The notes beneath the pieces were generated by a model. The model saw only the letters and a program-made list of their open reading frames with translations. It did no database searches and had not been told where the DNA came from. From Neonectria sp. B-13 (taxonomy: Eukaryota > Ascomycota > Sordariomycetes > Hypocreales > Nectriaceae): 64,000 nt of DNA. The stretch spans positions 558,001-622,000 of the forward strand of contig NOKP01000008.1 in the NCBI GenBank assembly GCA_002682825.1, written 5' to 3'. This document shows, one piece after another, positions 10,693 through 21,845 of this stretch. The translations under genes and the position numbers were made by a program. Each line of letters opens with the position of its first letter. Position 1 is the stretch's first letter.

Positions 10693-12600
10693 TCAAGGCG
10701 AGGCCTTTTCCACATCACTCTCGGCGGGTGAGGGAGACTTTGCCTCGGGCTTGGGTTGTGCCGAGCCAGGGCTGCCTTTTTTAACACTCTTCCACTCCAG
10801 CAATACGGCAGGAATTGCACTCAAGCAAGCCATGATCAGGGCAATCTGGAAGACCTTGCGCAGAGCATGGCTATACGCTTCAACAACGGCAGGGATATGC
10901 TTAGCGGGGACGACGTTGCGGAAGCCCGTAGCGCCGGCATTGATGACCTCTATGCCTTCCACGCCGGGGATGTCGAGGGCGTTGATGTTGTGGAGCAGTT
11001 TGGTGTTGAGCACGTTGTTGGCCGCGCTGATCAGGACGGTGCCGCCCAGGCCTTGGAAGAGCATGGACACGGAAATACCCATCGGGATATCTCGGGGCGG
11101 GAGCACAATCTGCGCGGCGACCTGGGGAAGCTGGAAGCCGCAACCTGAGCCGAACCCGAAAAGGATCTGGTAGCCGATCCACTTGGCTGCGCTGGTGCCG
11201 GGTCCCAGGGTTGTCAGGAGGCCAGCGCCGATGGGGGCGATTATCACGGCGAGGTAAATGAAGGGTACGTAGTAGCCGATCTTGCTAGTGCCAAAGCCGG
11301 CGAAGAGGATACCAACGACGTTGGGGAGGATTAGGGGAATGGTGTCGATGCCGGACTGCAGGGCTGTTCTGCCCTTGACGGCTTGAAAGTAGATGGGGAT
11401 GTAGTAGCTGAGGAGGAAGAACGTGCCTGCGAGGCAAAAGGTGAAGAGGCTCGAGGCGAAAATTGTTCGTTGTTTCGCAATGCGAGGTGGAACTGTTTTG
11501 AGTCAGGTGATGATGTAGATTAGAACCTTGGTTCCGGAAATGCGTACCAGTTCCTCCCTCGCCGAGCCAGGCTTGACTGCCGATGAAAGCAATGAGTGTT
11601 ACACCAAATACAACAAACAATGCAATAATCTGCCCGCTGTCCCATGCGTATGTCGTGCCTCCCCACTAGCAAAGATTAGCAACGATTCTAAATTAGGGCA
11701 GATAATAGTATGAGACGTACCTGGAGGGTGAACAGAAGACAGATGATACTGGGCACAAACAAGACAAATCCGATCGGGTCGAGGTTCCAGAGCAGACCCA
11801 AAACGCCATGCTCCTTGAAAGGGTTGGGCTTCGGCGGCAAATGAAGAAAAGAAATGATGAAGGCGGCCGAGACTGCGCCAAGAGGAAGATTGATATAGAA
11901 ACACCAGCGCCACGTCACTTTGTCAGTGAAGACTCCACCAACCAACGGTCCGACGACGGAGGCAATGCCAAAAACACCACCGTACAGGCTTTGGTACGTG
12001 GCTCGCTTTTCCATGGGAGTGATGTTCGCAATGATGATGAGACCGCCGCTAGAGATACCAGCACACCCAATGCCGGCAATCGTACGCTAACACAAGCCCA
12101 AAACGTCAGCAAACCATCCTTCACGAAATCCAGGTACGTAAGAACCTACTCCAACGATGAGCATTGCTGAGGATTGGGCAGCTGCGCAGAGGACCGACCC
12201 AATCTCGAAAATCAGCAAGGCGGCAAGGAAAGTCCATTTCAGACTGAAGAAACGAAATGTTTTGCCAAACGGCAGTTGGAAAGCTTGGTGCGTATTAGCG
12301 ATAGTCCAAGTCCTAAGGAAGACACATACCGCATTTAGTAAGTAGATATGACGACCCATACCAGCCTACATCTTGCAGGGCGTGGAACTGGTCGGTGACG
12401 CGCGGGATAGCCGTTGCGATGATGGTGCTGTCCAATGCCACACAGAAGAGAGAGATAAAAAGTGCGAACAAAGTCATGCCAAACTTGAAGCCGGTCGGGT
12501 ATACAAGAGTTGGCGCCGGCGGGTTCGTCACCGCTGGAGGTTCGATCTTGTCGCTTCTCAGGACGGCTTCATCGCGTTCCTCTGTACTCGTCTGCGACAT
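10693..12600 (-). CDS. MFS drug/metabolite efflux pump, DHA2 (14-TM) family
   Basis: Five exons on the minus strand: 12600-12330, 12283-12150, 12086-11721, 11665-11548 and 11492-10693, giving 562 aa. All junctions keep phase. The N-terminus is cytoplasmic, then TM1 carries [20 protein letters not shown], the motif D of drug:H+ antiporters. [17 protein letters not shown] and [20 protein letters not shown] (motif C) follow. The C-terminal tail is charged ([19 protein letters not shown]). The closest familiar relatives are AflT/MlcE-type pumps of toxin and statin clusters at the plasma membrane. It is convergent with the AflR-like gene, a pairing seen in metabolite clusters, but no biosynthetic gene is adjacent. 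The substrate cannot be deduced. Confidence 0.88.
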
Positions 12601-13304
12601 GGTTGGCGTTGAGAATTTGACTGGCTGGAGTCTAAGTTGAGGGTAGCTCTACTGCCAAAAAACAATAACTGGGTTAGAAATGACCTTTTTATCTGTTTGA
12701 AGGGGCTTCTGAGCAATTCATATCATCTTAGACATGAGTCTTCGTAATACCAGGAGTGGAGACGATTCCGGACACCGAACGCTCACCCCCATTGGCTGGT
12801 ACGCATCGCCCCGGGCCCACCCCGGATCGCCGTCCCCCGGGGGCCGGATCCGCGGATCGGCTCCTCGGGTTTCAAGCACAGGAATCAACTGCCTGCTCCG
12901 CAAGTTAATGGTCCATGGGTTATACAGTACGCCGCCGACGGCGCCCACACGAAGCGCGACCACTTCTCCGTCGGTTGGGCGCCGTGTCTACCCCGACGCC
13001 AAGCTGGCCGAGATGATTTTGCGCAGATTCCGGGTCTCTTTATTACGAGTAACTGGACCTTCCCACAAGTAATATTCCGGAGGAAACATATCGTGGGTTT
13101 ATACCAATCTCACTAAAGGTTATCGTGTGGTGCGTTCGGAGATGCAAGTGTACAGTCGATGGGTAAACATAATGCGTCTATCGTATACCAATATGAAGCA
13201 ATTTTCTCACAAAGCATTGGCTTTATAGAGACCGCGTTGCACTCACACTGAAGTCTCAGGTTTCGTAACCATATACAGTCATATCATCGTTAGCTAGGAT
13301 GTAC
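12601..13304. other. intergenic, promoter of the efflux pump
   Basis: Apart from the GC-rich palindromes, no gene is seen. AT content rises sharply after 13,070 towards the permease fragment. Confidence 0.4.
12834..12858. promoter_or_regulatory. two adjacent GC palindromes upstream of the efflux pump
   Basis: A perfect 10-bp palindrome CCCCCGGGGG (12834-12843) is followed three bases later by a perfect 12-bp palindrome GATCCGCGGATC (12847-12858). They lie in a strongly GC-rich island about 240 bp upstream of the pump start codon, in otherwise AT-richer DNA. CGG/CCG triplets within them are compatible with a Zn2Cys6 binding site. Confidence 0.45.
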
Positions 13305-13700
13305 TTCTAAACCTTTGCATCCTGCACTTCACCCTTGAGCCCCAAATAAATCCAGCGTATGCCTTTAGATTCCACTTTGTCGGGTTCATGAAATATGGTT
13401 GGAGAACTCCAGCAATGATTCCAACGAAAGCATAGGAATTGTGGGCCACGCAGATGGTCTTTTGCCTTAGTGTAGTCGAACCTAGCTCGGCAGGAAGAGC
13501 CCAACCAAGCTGGACAGCAGACAGTTGGAAAACAAATGTGGAGACCAGAGTTAGTGCGGCCTGCGTCAGGGCAACACGGCGGTGGATGTCTTTGTGTTGA
13601 GAGCTCCGATAATGAACAAGATTGAACTAATCGTGAACATTCCCCACAGGTACGCCGTCCGTCTTCCGAAATAGGGCATGACACAAAGCCAGGACATAAT
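13305..13700 (-). pseudogene. fragment of a maltose/alpha-glucoside-type MFS sugar permease
   Basis: Reading the minus strand in two frames gives a clear piece of a sugar transporter. One frame holds MPYFGRRTAYLWGMF; after a frameshift near 13565 another continues with ALTLVSTFVFQLSAVQLGWA, then LRQKTICVAHNSYAFVGIIA and YFMNPTKWNLKAYAGFIWG. These correspond to the TM8-TM11 region, including the cytoplasmic GRR motif and the fungal maltose-permease NPxxWNLK segment. Both ends are missing, including the PE(S/T)KGRT-type end of family members. It is a relic, not expressed as a transporter. It lies next to an alpha-galactosidase and its likely regulator, so it may be what remains of the locus's sugar importer. 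Confidence 0.75.
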
Positions 13701-13924
13701 GGTTCTTGTTATAGTCAATCAGACTCAAGCTCTCTAGAAGCTGGAAATCCGTAGCCTTAGGTCGCAATCGGGTTAGGGACTTCATCGCATCCTCTTGGCG
13801 TCGCATCCGAACGAGGTGTCACGGGAAGTCCGGGTCAAGCAAAGCTGTATTTGCGCTTGAGGCCTCTGTGCAGGACTCCGGGCTCAAGCACCCCTATATA
13901 AACCTTCAAACCGCATGCAGGCAG

Positions 13925-13951
13925 TTGATCACCCCGTGGGGTTCTGATCAA
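13925..13951. promoter_or_regulatory. inverted repeat and CreA-like sites upstream of the Zn2Cys6 gene
   Basis: TTGATCA (13925-13931) and TGATCAA (13945-13951) enclose CCCC-GT-GGGG. GTGGGG here, CCGGGG just downstream and a GCGGGG on the opposite strand near 14045 fit the CreA/Cre1 consensus SYGGRG. A further outer pair, AACCGCATG (13909-13917) and CATGCGGTT (13993-14001), flanks the block. A TATATAAA box lies at about 13893. Carbon-catabolite control of the downstream regulator is inferred. Confidence 0.45.
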
Positions 13952-14134
13952 GTCCGGGGTAAGTCAAGTGAGCGGAACCCCGAGGATTACCCCATGCGGT
14001 TAACTCGAGTCGGTCTGGAGGTTTAAATTCGGGACGATAATTGACCCCGCCCATCACCTGATCTCAAAGCTGGGGTTGCACGTTACACGGAGCCGCAAGC
14101 TCCATCTCCTCACCTGCTCCGTTCACGGACGACG

Positions 14135-16079
14135 ATGCAACGGGTCAACAACATCGCAATGGCAGGCAACAAGGAAAAGCTGCGCCAGGCATGCGACAGC
14201 TGCCGGTTCCGCAAGGTGAAGTGCAATCGCGGCAGGCCGTGCAATAACTGCGATGCCGGAGCGCTGAAGTGCGAGTACCTGCACACCATCCAACGGAAAG
14301 GAGCGAGGAAGGGACAGGGGCGTCGACAGTCGCAATTGAGGCGAGGACTGGCCAGCTTCGACGAGGGTCTCATCCGGATCATCACGCCGGATACGCACAC
14401 ATCCTTCAGACATACCAGCGACAGTAGTCCGGGCAGCATCAGCAGCAGCGACCGACCCCGTCCTTCTGCGTCGCCACCGGCAGATTCTGCTAGTGAAGAT
14501 GTCGCTGCCCAGCCCGGAATATTCGACAACTCTGCCTCCTCATTGGATGACCTTTTAGTCGATGCGGCAGGGTATAGCAGGCGATTGTCTCTCTCCCTGT
14601 TCGCTCACATCCAGGTCTTTCTGAAGTATCTATTCCCCATCATGCCCGCCGTCGACGGCGATGATCTTCTCGCCGACGCAATTCGACTCGATGAACTACC
14701 ACCGTCACGATACGCACTGATAGTGTCATTATGTGCGGCGACCCGAATACAGCTGCGCATGGACAGCCTCCAAGATGGTGGAGAAGAAGGGCCGGGTGCC
14801 CATATTCCACTCGAACCACAACTGACTGGCGAAATGCTCATCAGTCTCGCCGAAAACTCCCTTCGGCAGTATAATGTCATCGATGATACCAGTCTTGACT
14901 CCATCTTGACCTCTTTCTTTCTGTTTGCCAGCTACGGCAACCTCGACAACGCCCGGCATGCCTGGTTCTACCTCAACCAGAGCATATCGCTTGCGCAGTC
15001 ACTAGACCTCACTCGGGAATCAGGCTACACTGGTCTGCCTGAAAACGAACGTGAGAGGAGGCGCCGGCTGTTCTGGCTTTTGTTCGTCACTGAGAGGTGA
15101 GGTTCTGACAATCCCCTTCGTTTCATTCTTTTCACGCTAATTACCGTCATCAGAACTTTCGCCCTCCAGCACCGGAGGGGAGTGCAGCTGCGAAGCTCCA
15201 TAGTCAAACCACAAGTAGTGGATTCAAATTGCCCAGCCGTTATGCACGACTTTCTCAATCACATCCGCCTCTTCGAACTACTTCCGGGCTCCCTTTACGA
15301 ATGGCAATCGCAGGGCGATAACCAACAACCCGACGACTTGTCGTTGACACATGAGATCAACAACAAGCTGTGCTCTATCCAAGCAGAAAGATCTGTCATT
15401 GAGAGCCAAAGATTCGACACACTCATCACGCAGCAATGGCTCAGAGTTTCAATGTGGAGATTGGCCTTTGGGAAGAAGCCATCGTCAGCGTACAACCGTG
15501 GGCTACTACTTCCTCTCGGTGTCCCAATTGACGCTGGAAAAATGATCGTCGCCGCGTTAGACTCCGTTGGTTCGAAGTCCAAAGATTGTCACGGCATTGG
15601 GATGGTAAGATATTTCGCACCGACAATGACTCACTTTTTCTAACAGAGTACAGGAGCAAAAGCTTTTTGACGTTGGCATCAGCCTGGTAGACAGCGCTCT
15701 ATTGCCGAGCTGGAGCTACTCTTCTTTCGAGATAGGACCTCGAAATCTGCTGCACGCCGTCATCAGGGCTCTCTCCGAGGTGCACGGCCGTCCGTCGCAT
15801 CTCTTACCCACGCTGTTGAAGCATTCTGTCGGCGTGATGGACTTCGCAGATCCCACCGCGCATATCGATATCCAGTGGGAAATGCCCCAAGAAGCAGAAG
15901 ACCTCGAACGAGCCCCGGTGGTTGAGGAGATTTCGGCAGACGTGGACGAGACAATAGAATGTATGAGTTGGGCGATGGAGGATGACTTGGGGCTTTTTGA
16001 TTTGGGTACCCCAGCTTTAACACCACTCTGTGAGGTCACGACTACGTCAGGTCCAGATTTTGATTTGGAGGTCATTTGA
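14135..16079 (+). CDS. Zn2Cys6 transcription factor with fungal_trans domain
   Basis: Three exons: 14135-15096, 15154-15604 and 15654-16079, 612 aa. Phase is kept at both introns. The zinc cluster is near the N-terminus (CDSCRFRKVKCNRGRPCNNC), followed by a basic segment RKGARKGQGRRQSQLRRG. A fungal-specific transcription-factor middle homology region follows, about residues 130-450, recognisable from the SLAQSLDLTRESGY and ENERERRRRLFWLLFVTER segments, the latter spanning the first splice site. The C-terminal tail is acidic, a possible activation domain. It is convergent with the GH36 alpha-galactosidase (212 bp apart) and next to a sugar-permease relic, so it may regulate galactoside use; that is inference. 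A downstream ATG at 14159 is an alternative start. Confidence 0.87.
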
Positions 16080-16291
16080 GGTACGGAACTATTTGTCCAT
16101 TTCCCATCAGTTAGTCGCCGATCTGATCCTCTTTTCTTCTATTCCGCAGAAAACGAGTCACCTCCCCTCTGAACGTTTTGGCATGTTTGCCAGCCCAAGA
16201 TCCTTCTGTTGACCTTACCATAGGGGCTTGTCGTCTTTGTCTAAGTTACAAACAAATCCGGTCTTTCAATCTCAACAGTGTCGCCTATGTT

Positions 16292-18598
16292 TTACACCTT
16301 TTCTAAAAAGACGACCTTGCTATCGTAGTCGGTACCAAATCGATACTGAATCCCACCGTTCATCAGCGTCGCACCCGAAAATGTTCCTTGACCCTCAACC
16401 TTGTACATTGCAGTCGGATCTAGGCCTTGCAGCCGGAGCAAGGGGAAGTTGAGGACTGAGGTTGATCGAATCTGGAAGGCAAAGAGAACAGCCTGGTTTC
16501 CATCTTCCGAGATGAAGAGAGCTGCCGGGTAGTTGGAAGCTTCGGGAAGAACCAAGCGCCACATGTCTCCTTTGATGACAATGGGGTTAATCCTTTCCGC
16601 GAGCGCAATCAACTCGGGAATAAGTGCTTTGTCCTCCTCCGGGATGACGTCTGGGTTGAGCTCCAATCCGAAGGAGCCGCCCATCATAGCAACATGAGCT
16701 CGGAATCGAAGTGGTGTTGTACGCCCTGTCACGTCGTTGGGTACGGCGGAGATGTGTGCGCCCATTGTTGAAGCTGGATACACTACTGATGTTCCAAATT
16801 GGATGTGGATTCGATCAAGAGCATCCATATTATCAGACGTCCAGACCTGAGGGAAGTAGTGCAGGATTCCAGGATCAAAGCGACCACCACCAGACGCGCA
16901 ACCCTCCCAGATAACATCGGGAAATTTAGATGTCAGTCGCTCAAAGACACGATACATGCCAATGATGTAAGCATGGTGGTTGTCCGGAGTTGGGCTCTCG
17001 TGGATCCCTCGGTTGTTATCCCACTTGACGTAGGCAACGGGCACAGTCTCGAGAATGTTGGAGACCGACTTGACGATAAATTCCTGGACCTCGGGGAGTG
17101 CGGCGTTCAAAACCAGTTGCTGGCGAGTTTCACTCCGAGGGTATGCGCCCGCATGAAGGACCCATTCGGGGTGTTGCTCGTAAAGCTCGGAGTTCTGGTT
17201 AATCATTTCCGGCTCGAACCAAAGGCCAAACTTTAGTGTCTCGTCGGAGTTTGCGGCTTTGAGCTTGTTGATGTTCTCCGCAAGTGACTTCAAGCCATTG
17301 GGAAATCGCTTGGGGTTTACTACCCAATCGCCCAGACCAGCTTTATCGTCAACACGAGGGTGTTTGTCTCCGAACCAGCCGTCGTCGAGGACAAAAAGTT
17401 TGACGCCATACTTTGCAGACTCTTGGGCCAGCTTGTATATGGTCTTCTCGTCGAAGTTGAAGTAGAGACCTTCCCAGCTGTTGAGGAGAACAGGGCGGGG
17501 CTCGTTGACGAACTTGCTTCGAATGAGATGTTGGCGGTAGAGTCGGTGGAATTTGCGTGACATGTCTCCAACTCCCCTGTCGGAATAAACGGAAACGCAT
17601 TCTGGAGACACCAGCGATTGCCCAGGTGCAAGCGGCCACGAAAGCTGACAAGGGTTCATTCCAACGACAGCACGAGTCAAACCCTGTGGGCTCTTCTCAA
17701 CCTCGACGCTGAACGAGCCCGTGTACACTAGGGAGAAACCCCAGGCCTCGCCGTGCGATTCAGTAGTGGTTGGTGTTACCAGGGAGAGGAAAGGGTTGTG
17801 ATAGTGTGAAGAGTAGCCAGTGTTGCTCCCGAAGCTAGAAGATGTTGGTTGAGGAAAATTTTGGGGGTTGGGGATTGTACTTACCCTTGCGTGCCATAAT
17901 CGACCTTGCGACGAGTCCTCGTGCACTCTCGCGTCCATTCGCCCTGTAGCTGGAGCATCTCGTAGTCGCTGTGCGGGAAGTCAACACTAAGACTGGCCAG
18001 CTTCTCAACGGTGATGCTGCTGTCGCCCTTGTTTGTGATCTTCACACTTCGCACAATGGCGTCGTGCTTGGGGAATATCGAGTATGACAGGTCGGCTTCG
18101 ACGGAGCTGCAGCTGTCCCAGAGGTGGACAACCAGTGTGGTAACCTCTTCATCTCGCCCGAATGTGCTTGGGAGGTCGGGCAAAGCGGGCTTCCCCTCAA
18201 TAACGGTGTGCGACTTGTACTTGAAGTCGCATACCGTGTATCCTTTAGCATGTTTGACGTGGATGGCCGGGGTTCGAAAGTCGCCTCTGCCGAGGTCGGG
18301 GAACTCTCGTCTGATGTGTGCCTGCGTTGACCACCCTCCGCCATTTATGAGAATTTGAGCCACGGGGTCCTCAGTCACGCTTCCACCGAAGTGGTCTGAG
18401 ATGAGGTCGCCGGTGACATTGTCGACGTGGAAGCGGTAGGAGACATTTTTTCCATTAAGGGCAAACGAAGGCCCATCGACCACGACAGCTAAATAAAGGC
18501 ATGAGTTTGAGGGCTCCGTCAAAGGGTATTTGCGATGGGTCGAGCTTACGTTTGGCCTCCGTGTTGGAGGTAACAGGGCTGACCCAGGTAGTTCTCAT
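16292..18598 (-). CDS. alpha-galactosidase, GH36 (AglC-like)
   Basis: Three exons: 18598-18550, 18488-17885 and 17834-16292, giving 731 aa, the usual length for intracellular-type fungal GH36 enzymes. The ATG at 18598 is preferred: a TATTTAAG element at about 18708 places transcription start downstream of a longer in-frame extension. The N-terminal beta-supersandwich begins [19 protein letters not shown]. The catalytic (beta/alpha)8 barrel shows [23 protein letters not shown], the nucleophile motif YVKWDNNRG and the acid/base region [17 protein letters not shown] with WTSDNMDA. It should hydrolyse terminal alpha-1,6-galactose from raffinose-family sugars or galactomannan fragments. No signal peptide is seen, so imported substrate is implied. 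Confident assignment. Confidence 0.95.
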
Positions 18599-19726
18599 GG
18601 TGACAGAGTGTTCAAATAATACAGGGTATTCAAGAACAGACGACGCGTCGGAAACGAGGCAGCTTGATGGTTTAGCAAGAGATGATCCAACTATTAACAC
18701 TTAAATACCATGTCGCTCCCGCAAAAGCGCTGAGAAGTCGCCGAGTGTCTCGCCGTTGGGTGGAATCCGAGTATTTCCCCATCAAGTTAGTACTGTCGTG
18801 TCTTCCCCGCGCCACGTACCCCGAATAAAGCCCATCTAGGCATGGTTCACCAAGAGACCCTCCAAATCCATATAACGGCTGCACCTCTCCTTGGTCGGGC
18901 TATCATTCGTGGTCCCATTGATGTCCTCAGGTGATTAGCGGCATGCAGCAGCTATTCCGATTGATCCCTGCCTGAGAAGGTTCAGAAGTCCGCTTCAACT
19001 CTCCGGGGCGCTAAAATGGACCCCTTGATAACACTTGGTAACGCGGCATCCACCCATCGCCCAGCCCGTCAGTGTATCTCTCGTCTAGTCTCCGAGGCCA
19101 GATACATCCAGAAATTCGTAACTTGGCAGTCATTGGTTTGTCCAGGATGCGCCAAGTAAGCCTGTCTCCGTCGACGAAACGGTGATAGATCGGGTACCGT
19201 TGTCAAGAGAGTGTTCGAATTTCTTGCCACCAGCGGAGAGTGCTTCGAGAGTAGGCCAGTCTGAGACCGGGGCAAACTCAGAAATACCAGCAATAGGACC
19301 ATTATAAAAAAGGTTGGCGAGGTCTGGTGAGAATCAAAGGTGAGTAGAGGAGTGAAATGGTTCAGAATCTTTTGTTGGGAAATTACTTCTGGTTACTGAG
19401 TGGCTGTTGACTTGGAGATCGCGATTAGTGAACGTGGATGAGTTGACAACATTACTGTCAGCCAACCAGCCAGCAATTTACATAAATCCCTGTGTCCTCG
19501 GGGAGGTTCAGCTCATTATTCTGCTGAGTGTTGCTCGTTTAGTTGCGCCTCGGAAATCCGTTTACCCTATACACTCAAAATATTTCGAGAGTATTCATCA
19601 ATCACTTCAATAAAACAATAAAATAAAATAAAGGTAAGAGCAAACAATAGAATCATAAATGGGTATTCTCCAAGTGTCCAAACTTAACATAAACCAACAG
19701 CCTCTTTCTTCAATTTCCTCCGTCTC
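18599..19726. other. intergenic, holds one coding relic
   Basis: This contains the alpha-galactosidase promoter (TATA-like TATTTAAG on the minus strand near 18708) and, at 19130-19340, a short decayed coding stretch listed separately. AT-rich repeats of AATAAAAT type occur near 19,610. Confidence 0.5.
19130..19340 (-). pseudogene. short coding relic, family not recognised
   Basis: On the minus strand an open stretch of about 65 codons reads SPDLANLFYNGPIAGISEF, then SDWPTLEALSAGGKKFEHSL and TVSSTETGLLGASWTNQ before a TGA. Composition is protein-like and there may be a splice acceptor (CTCACCAG) just upstream, but there is no start, no continuation and no recognisable domain. It may be an exon of a lost secreted-protein gene. 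Low confidence. Confidence 0.3.
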
Positions 19727-21845
19727 TTAAGAGAATGCTTTCGTAGACGAGTCCTTGTCGCCCTCTGAACCATCATGAGCTGGGTCCTTGACCTCAACTC
19801 CATCAGTCATTGTACCATGACCCATCATGTGGTGCTGAAACTTTCTGTTAGTAACGATTATTCCACAAGCATATATACGGGATTTACGTACGTCAATGTT
19901 AATCTTCGGTCCCTTGAACCACTTGTGAGCATCAACGAAGAACCAGATTATGATGAACAACATTGGGACACCCTTTGACTTTGTGTTAGCGGCATTCGTG
20001 CTTCAGATGTAGGCAACTTACAAATACAACGCAAGTCCAGTTCATACCATCAGCTGTCAAGTTTGCACCACGGACGGCGGGGAAGCAGAAGATGGGCATC
20101 ATGACTAATGTGAATGAGCAAGAGATGATTCCGCAAGGGACGCTGAATTTTCCAAGGCTCCAGGGACCGGGGCGGAACTTGTTCTTGACAAAGACGATCT
20201 TGATAAAGACAGGAATGACGAAAGCGATGTAAGCAGCAATGGCGCCAACGGAAAAGATGGCCGTGATGCTAGCGTCTCCTCCAAAGAGCAGAAGCATGCA
20301 TAGCACTCCAATAACAGTATTGAACCAGACTGCGTTGACCGGGGTAAGGGTGTGTCGGTTGACTTTCTTCAGAGTTGGGCTGAGCACGCCGTAGCAGTCG
20401 TCTCGCGCGTATGCGAAGCAGACTCGACTGGCGCTAACCATGCAACCCTGACCCATGGAATAGGCGCAAATGATTGTCATGCAGAGAACAGCCATGGCGA
20501 TCGGCTCGGGGAGGATTTGTGTTAGATACGCGGCCCAAGGTTGACCCTGTGGTAATTAGCTAACGAGTTGGGCCTGGTCTTCTCCGGTTGTCGACTTACT
20601 AAGTCACTCTCGAAGATTGCCTCGACGTCCTGGATGGTGTATGCAATTAGAGTGTTTAGAATGAACCCAAAAATGGATCCAGAAACAGCAGTCATTACAA
20701 TGGACCGGGGTGTTGCTACTGCTGCGTTCGAACACTCCTCTGACAAGTGAAAGGAGGAATCTGCGAAGACGGAAGATCCACGATTAGCAAGGTATGTTCA
20801 TTTGAAGCCGAGCTCGTGCGTTTGGTAAGAAGCGCCCGGGTACTGGCTCGAGAGATAGAAGTAGTGACGAACCATAGCCGGACATTGTCCAAGTGATGGC
20901 GAGAAACGACATCAGCATGGCTGCGCCATCAGGCCAGTCGGTGAAGTTTTCGATTCCCCACGCAAAGTCACTGGTTTGGAACTTCGGGGTTGCTGTTGTT
21001 GCTGCTGGAATAATAATGATGGTTATCATCAGGCAAGCCACGTTGATTACGCTTCCAACCAAGTTGAAGTTTGCGATCCAGCGAGTTGGCATGCTGCTAA
21101 GGAACGACTGGGTGATCAGAATGAACACTGTCAGCAGAAACGTCTGCCAATCCGTTGGGATGTAGTCGGGGTTTCTCATCGAGGCGACCGCTAAAATCAT
21201 TCCGGCTAGATGAATTGATCAGACCCAGAACCTTAGGGGTATCAGGAGGCAGTCCTTTGGAATGTGCAGCTACTTACCGCAACCATAGCCGACACTTGGG
21301 GCGCCAGTGACTTGCACTAACCAGTTTGCCCAACCAGTAATCCAGGCCGCAAAAGGACCGTACTTGGGGCCGGCAAGGACAGTTGCTGCATAGTAGAGTC
21401 CGCCTGAAGTTGGCATGCTTGACGCCAGTTCCGCCATTGACATGGCAACCTAACTTCGTTAGAACAGAGTTGACAGTCCGCAGGACGACAGTCTTACACA
21501 GAGAACGAAAAATACGGAGAGGAGCCAGCCCCAGGTATTAGCTGCTGGGCCGACTGCAAGATATAATTAGCAACACACACAAAACCAACTCAATAAACGA
21601 CAAGACCTACCATAACCAAGCCCGTACCACATGGTTGTTCCAATGCTGGGGAGCAGACCCATGACAGCAAAACTGACAGCAAATGTTGACCAGGCAGAAA
21701 ACTCTCGCTTGAACTCTTGCTTATATCCCAACGCTGCGAGGGTTTGCTCATCCGCCGACATTTGAGCAATGTGGTCGGGGAGATCACCACTGGGCAGGAG
21801 GCTCGTCACCTGCGGCGCCGCGTGGGCTTCTTCATCGCCTGCCAT
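19727..21845 (-). CDS. APC-family amino acid/GABA/choline-type permease
   Basis: Eight exons on the minus strand: 21845-21611, 21553-21498, 21449-21278, 21205-20873, 20760-20600, 20546-20022, 19972-19892 and 19834-19727, 556 aa. Every junction is in phase. Intron 4 uses a weak GTTCGT donor, but it is required to give the conserved SGYDSSFHLSEECSNA segment. Family signatures include FKREFSAWSTFAVSFAVMG in TM1, ASSMPTSGGLYYAATVLAG, and GWANWLVQVTGAPSVGYGC. The length and motifs fit the amino acid/choline transporter branch (TC 2.A.3.4), such as GABA permease or Hnm1, at the plasma membrane. Its neighbours (ACS symporter and amidohydrolase) suggest uptake of a nitrogenous compound. The substrate is not deducible. 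Confidence 0.9.

Noticed and set aside
10756..11148. Long plus-strand frames opposite the efflux pump
   Set aside because: They are antisense shadows of conserved transmembrane exons; the minus-strand protein has clear family motifs.
9351..12600. Calling this a complete mycotoxin gene cluster
   Set aside because: Only a regulator and a pump are present; no synthase, reductase or oxygenase lies within the window near them.
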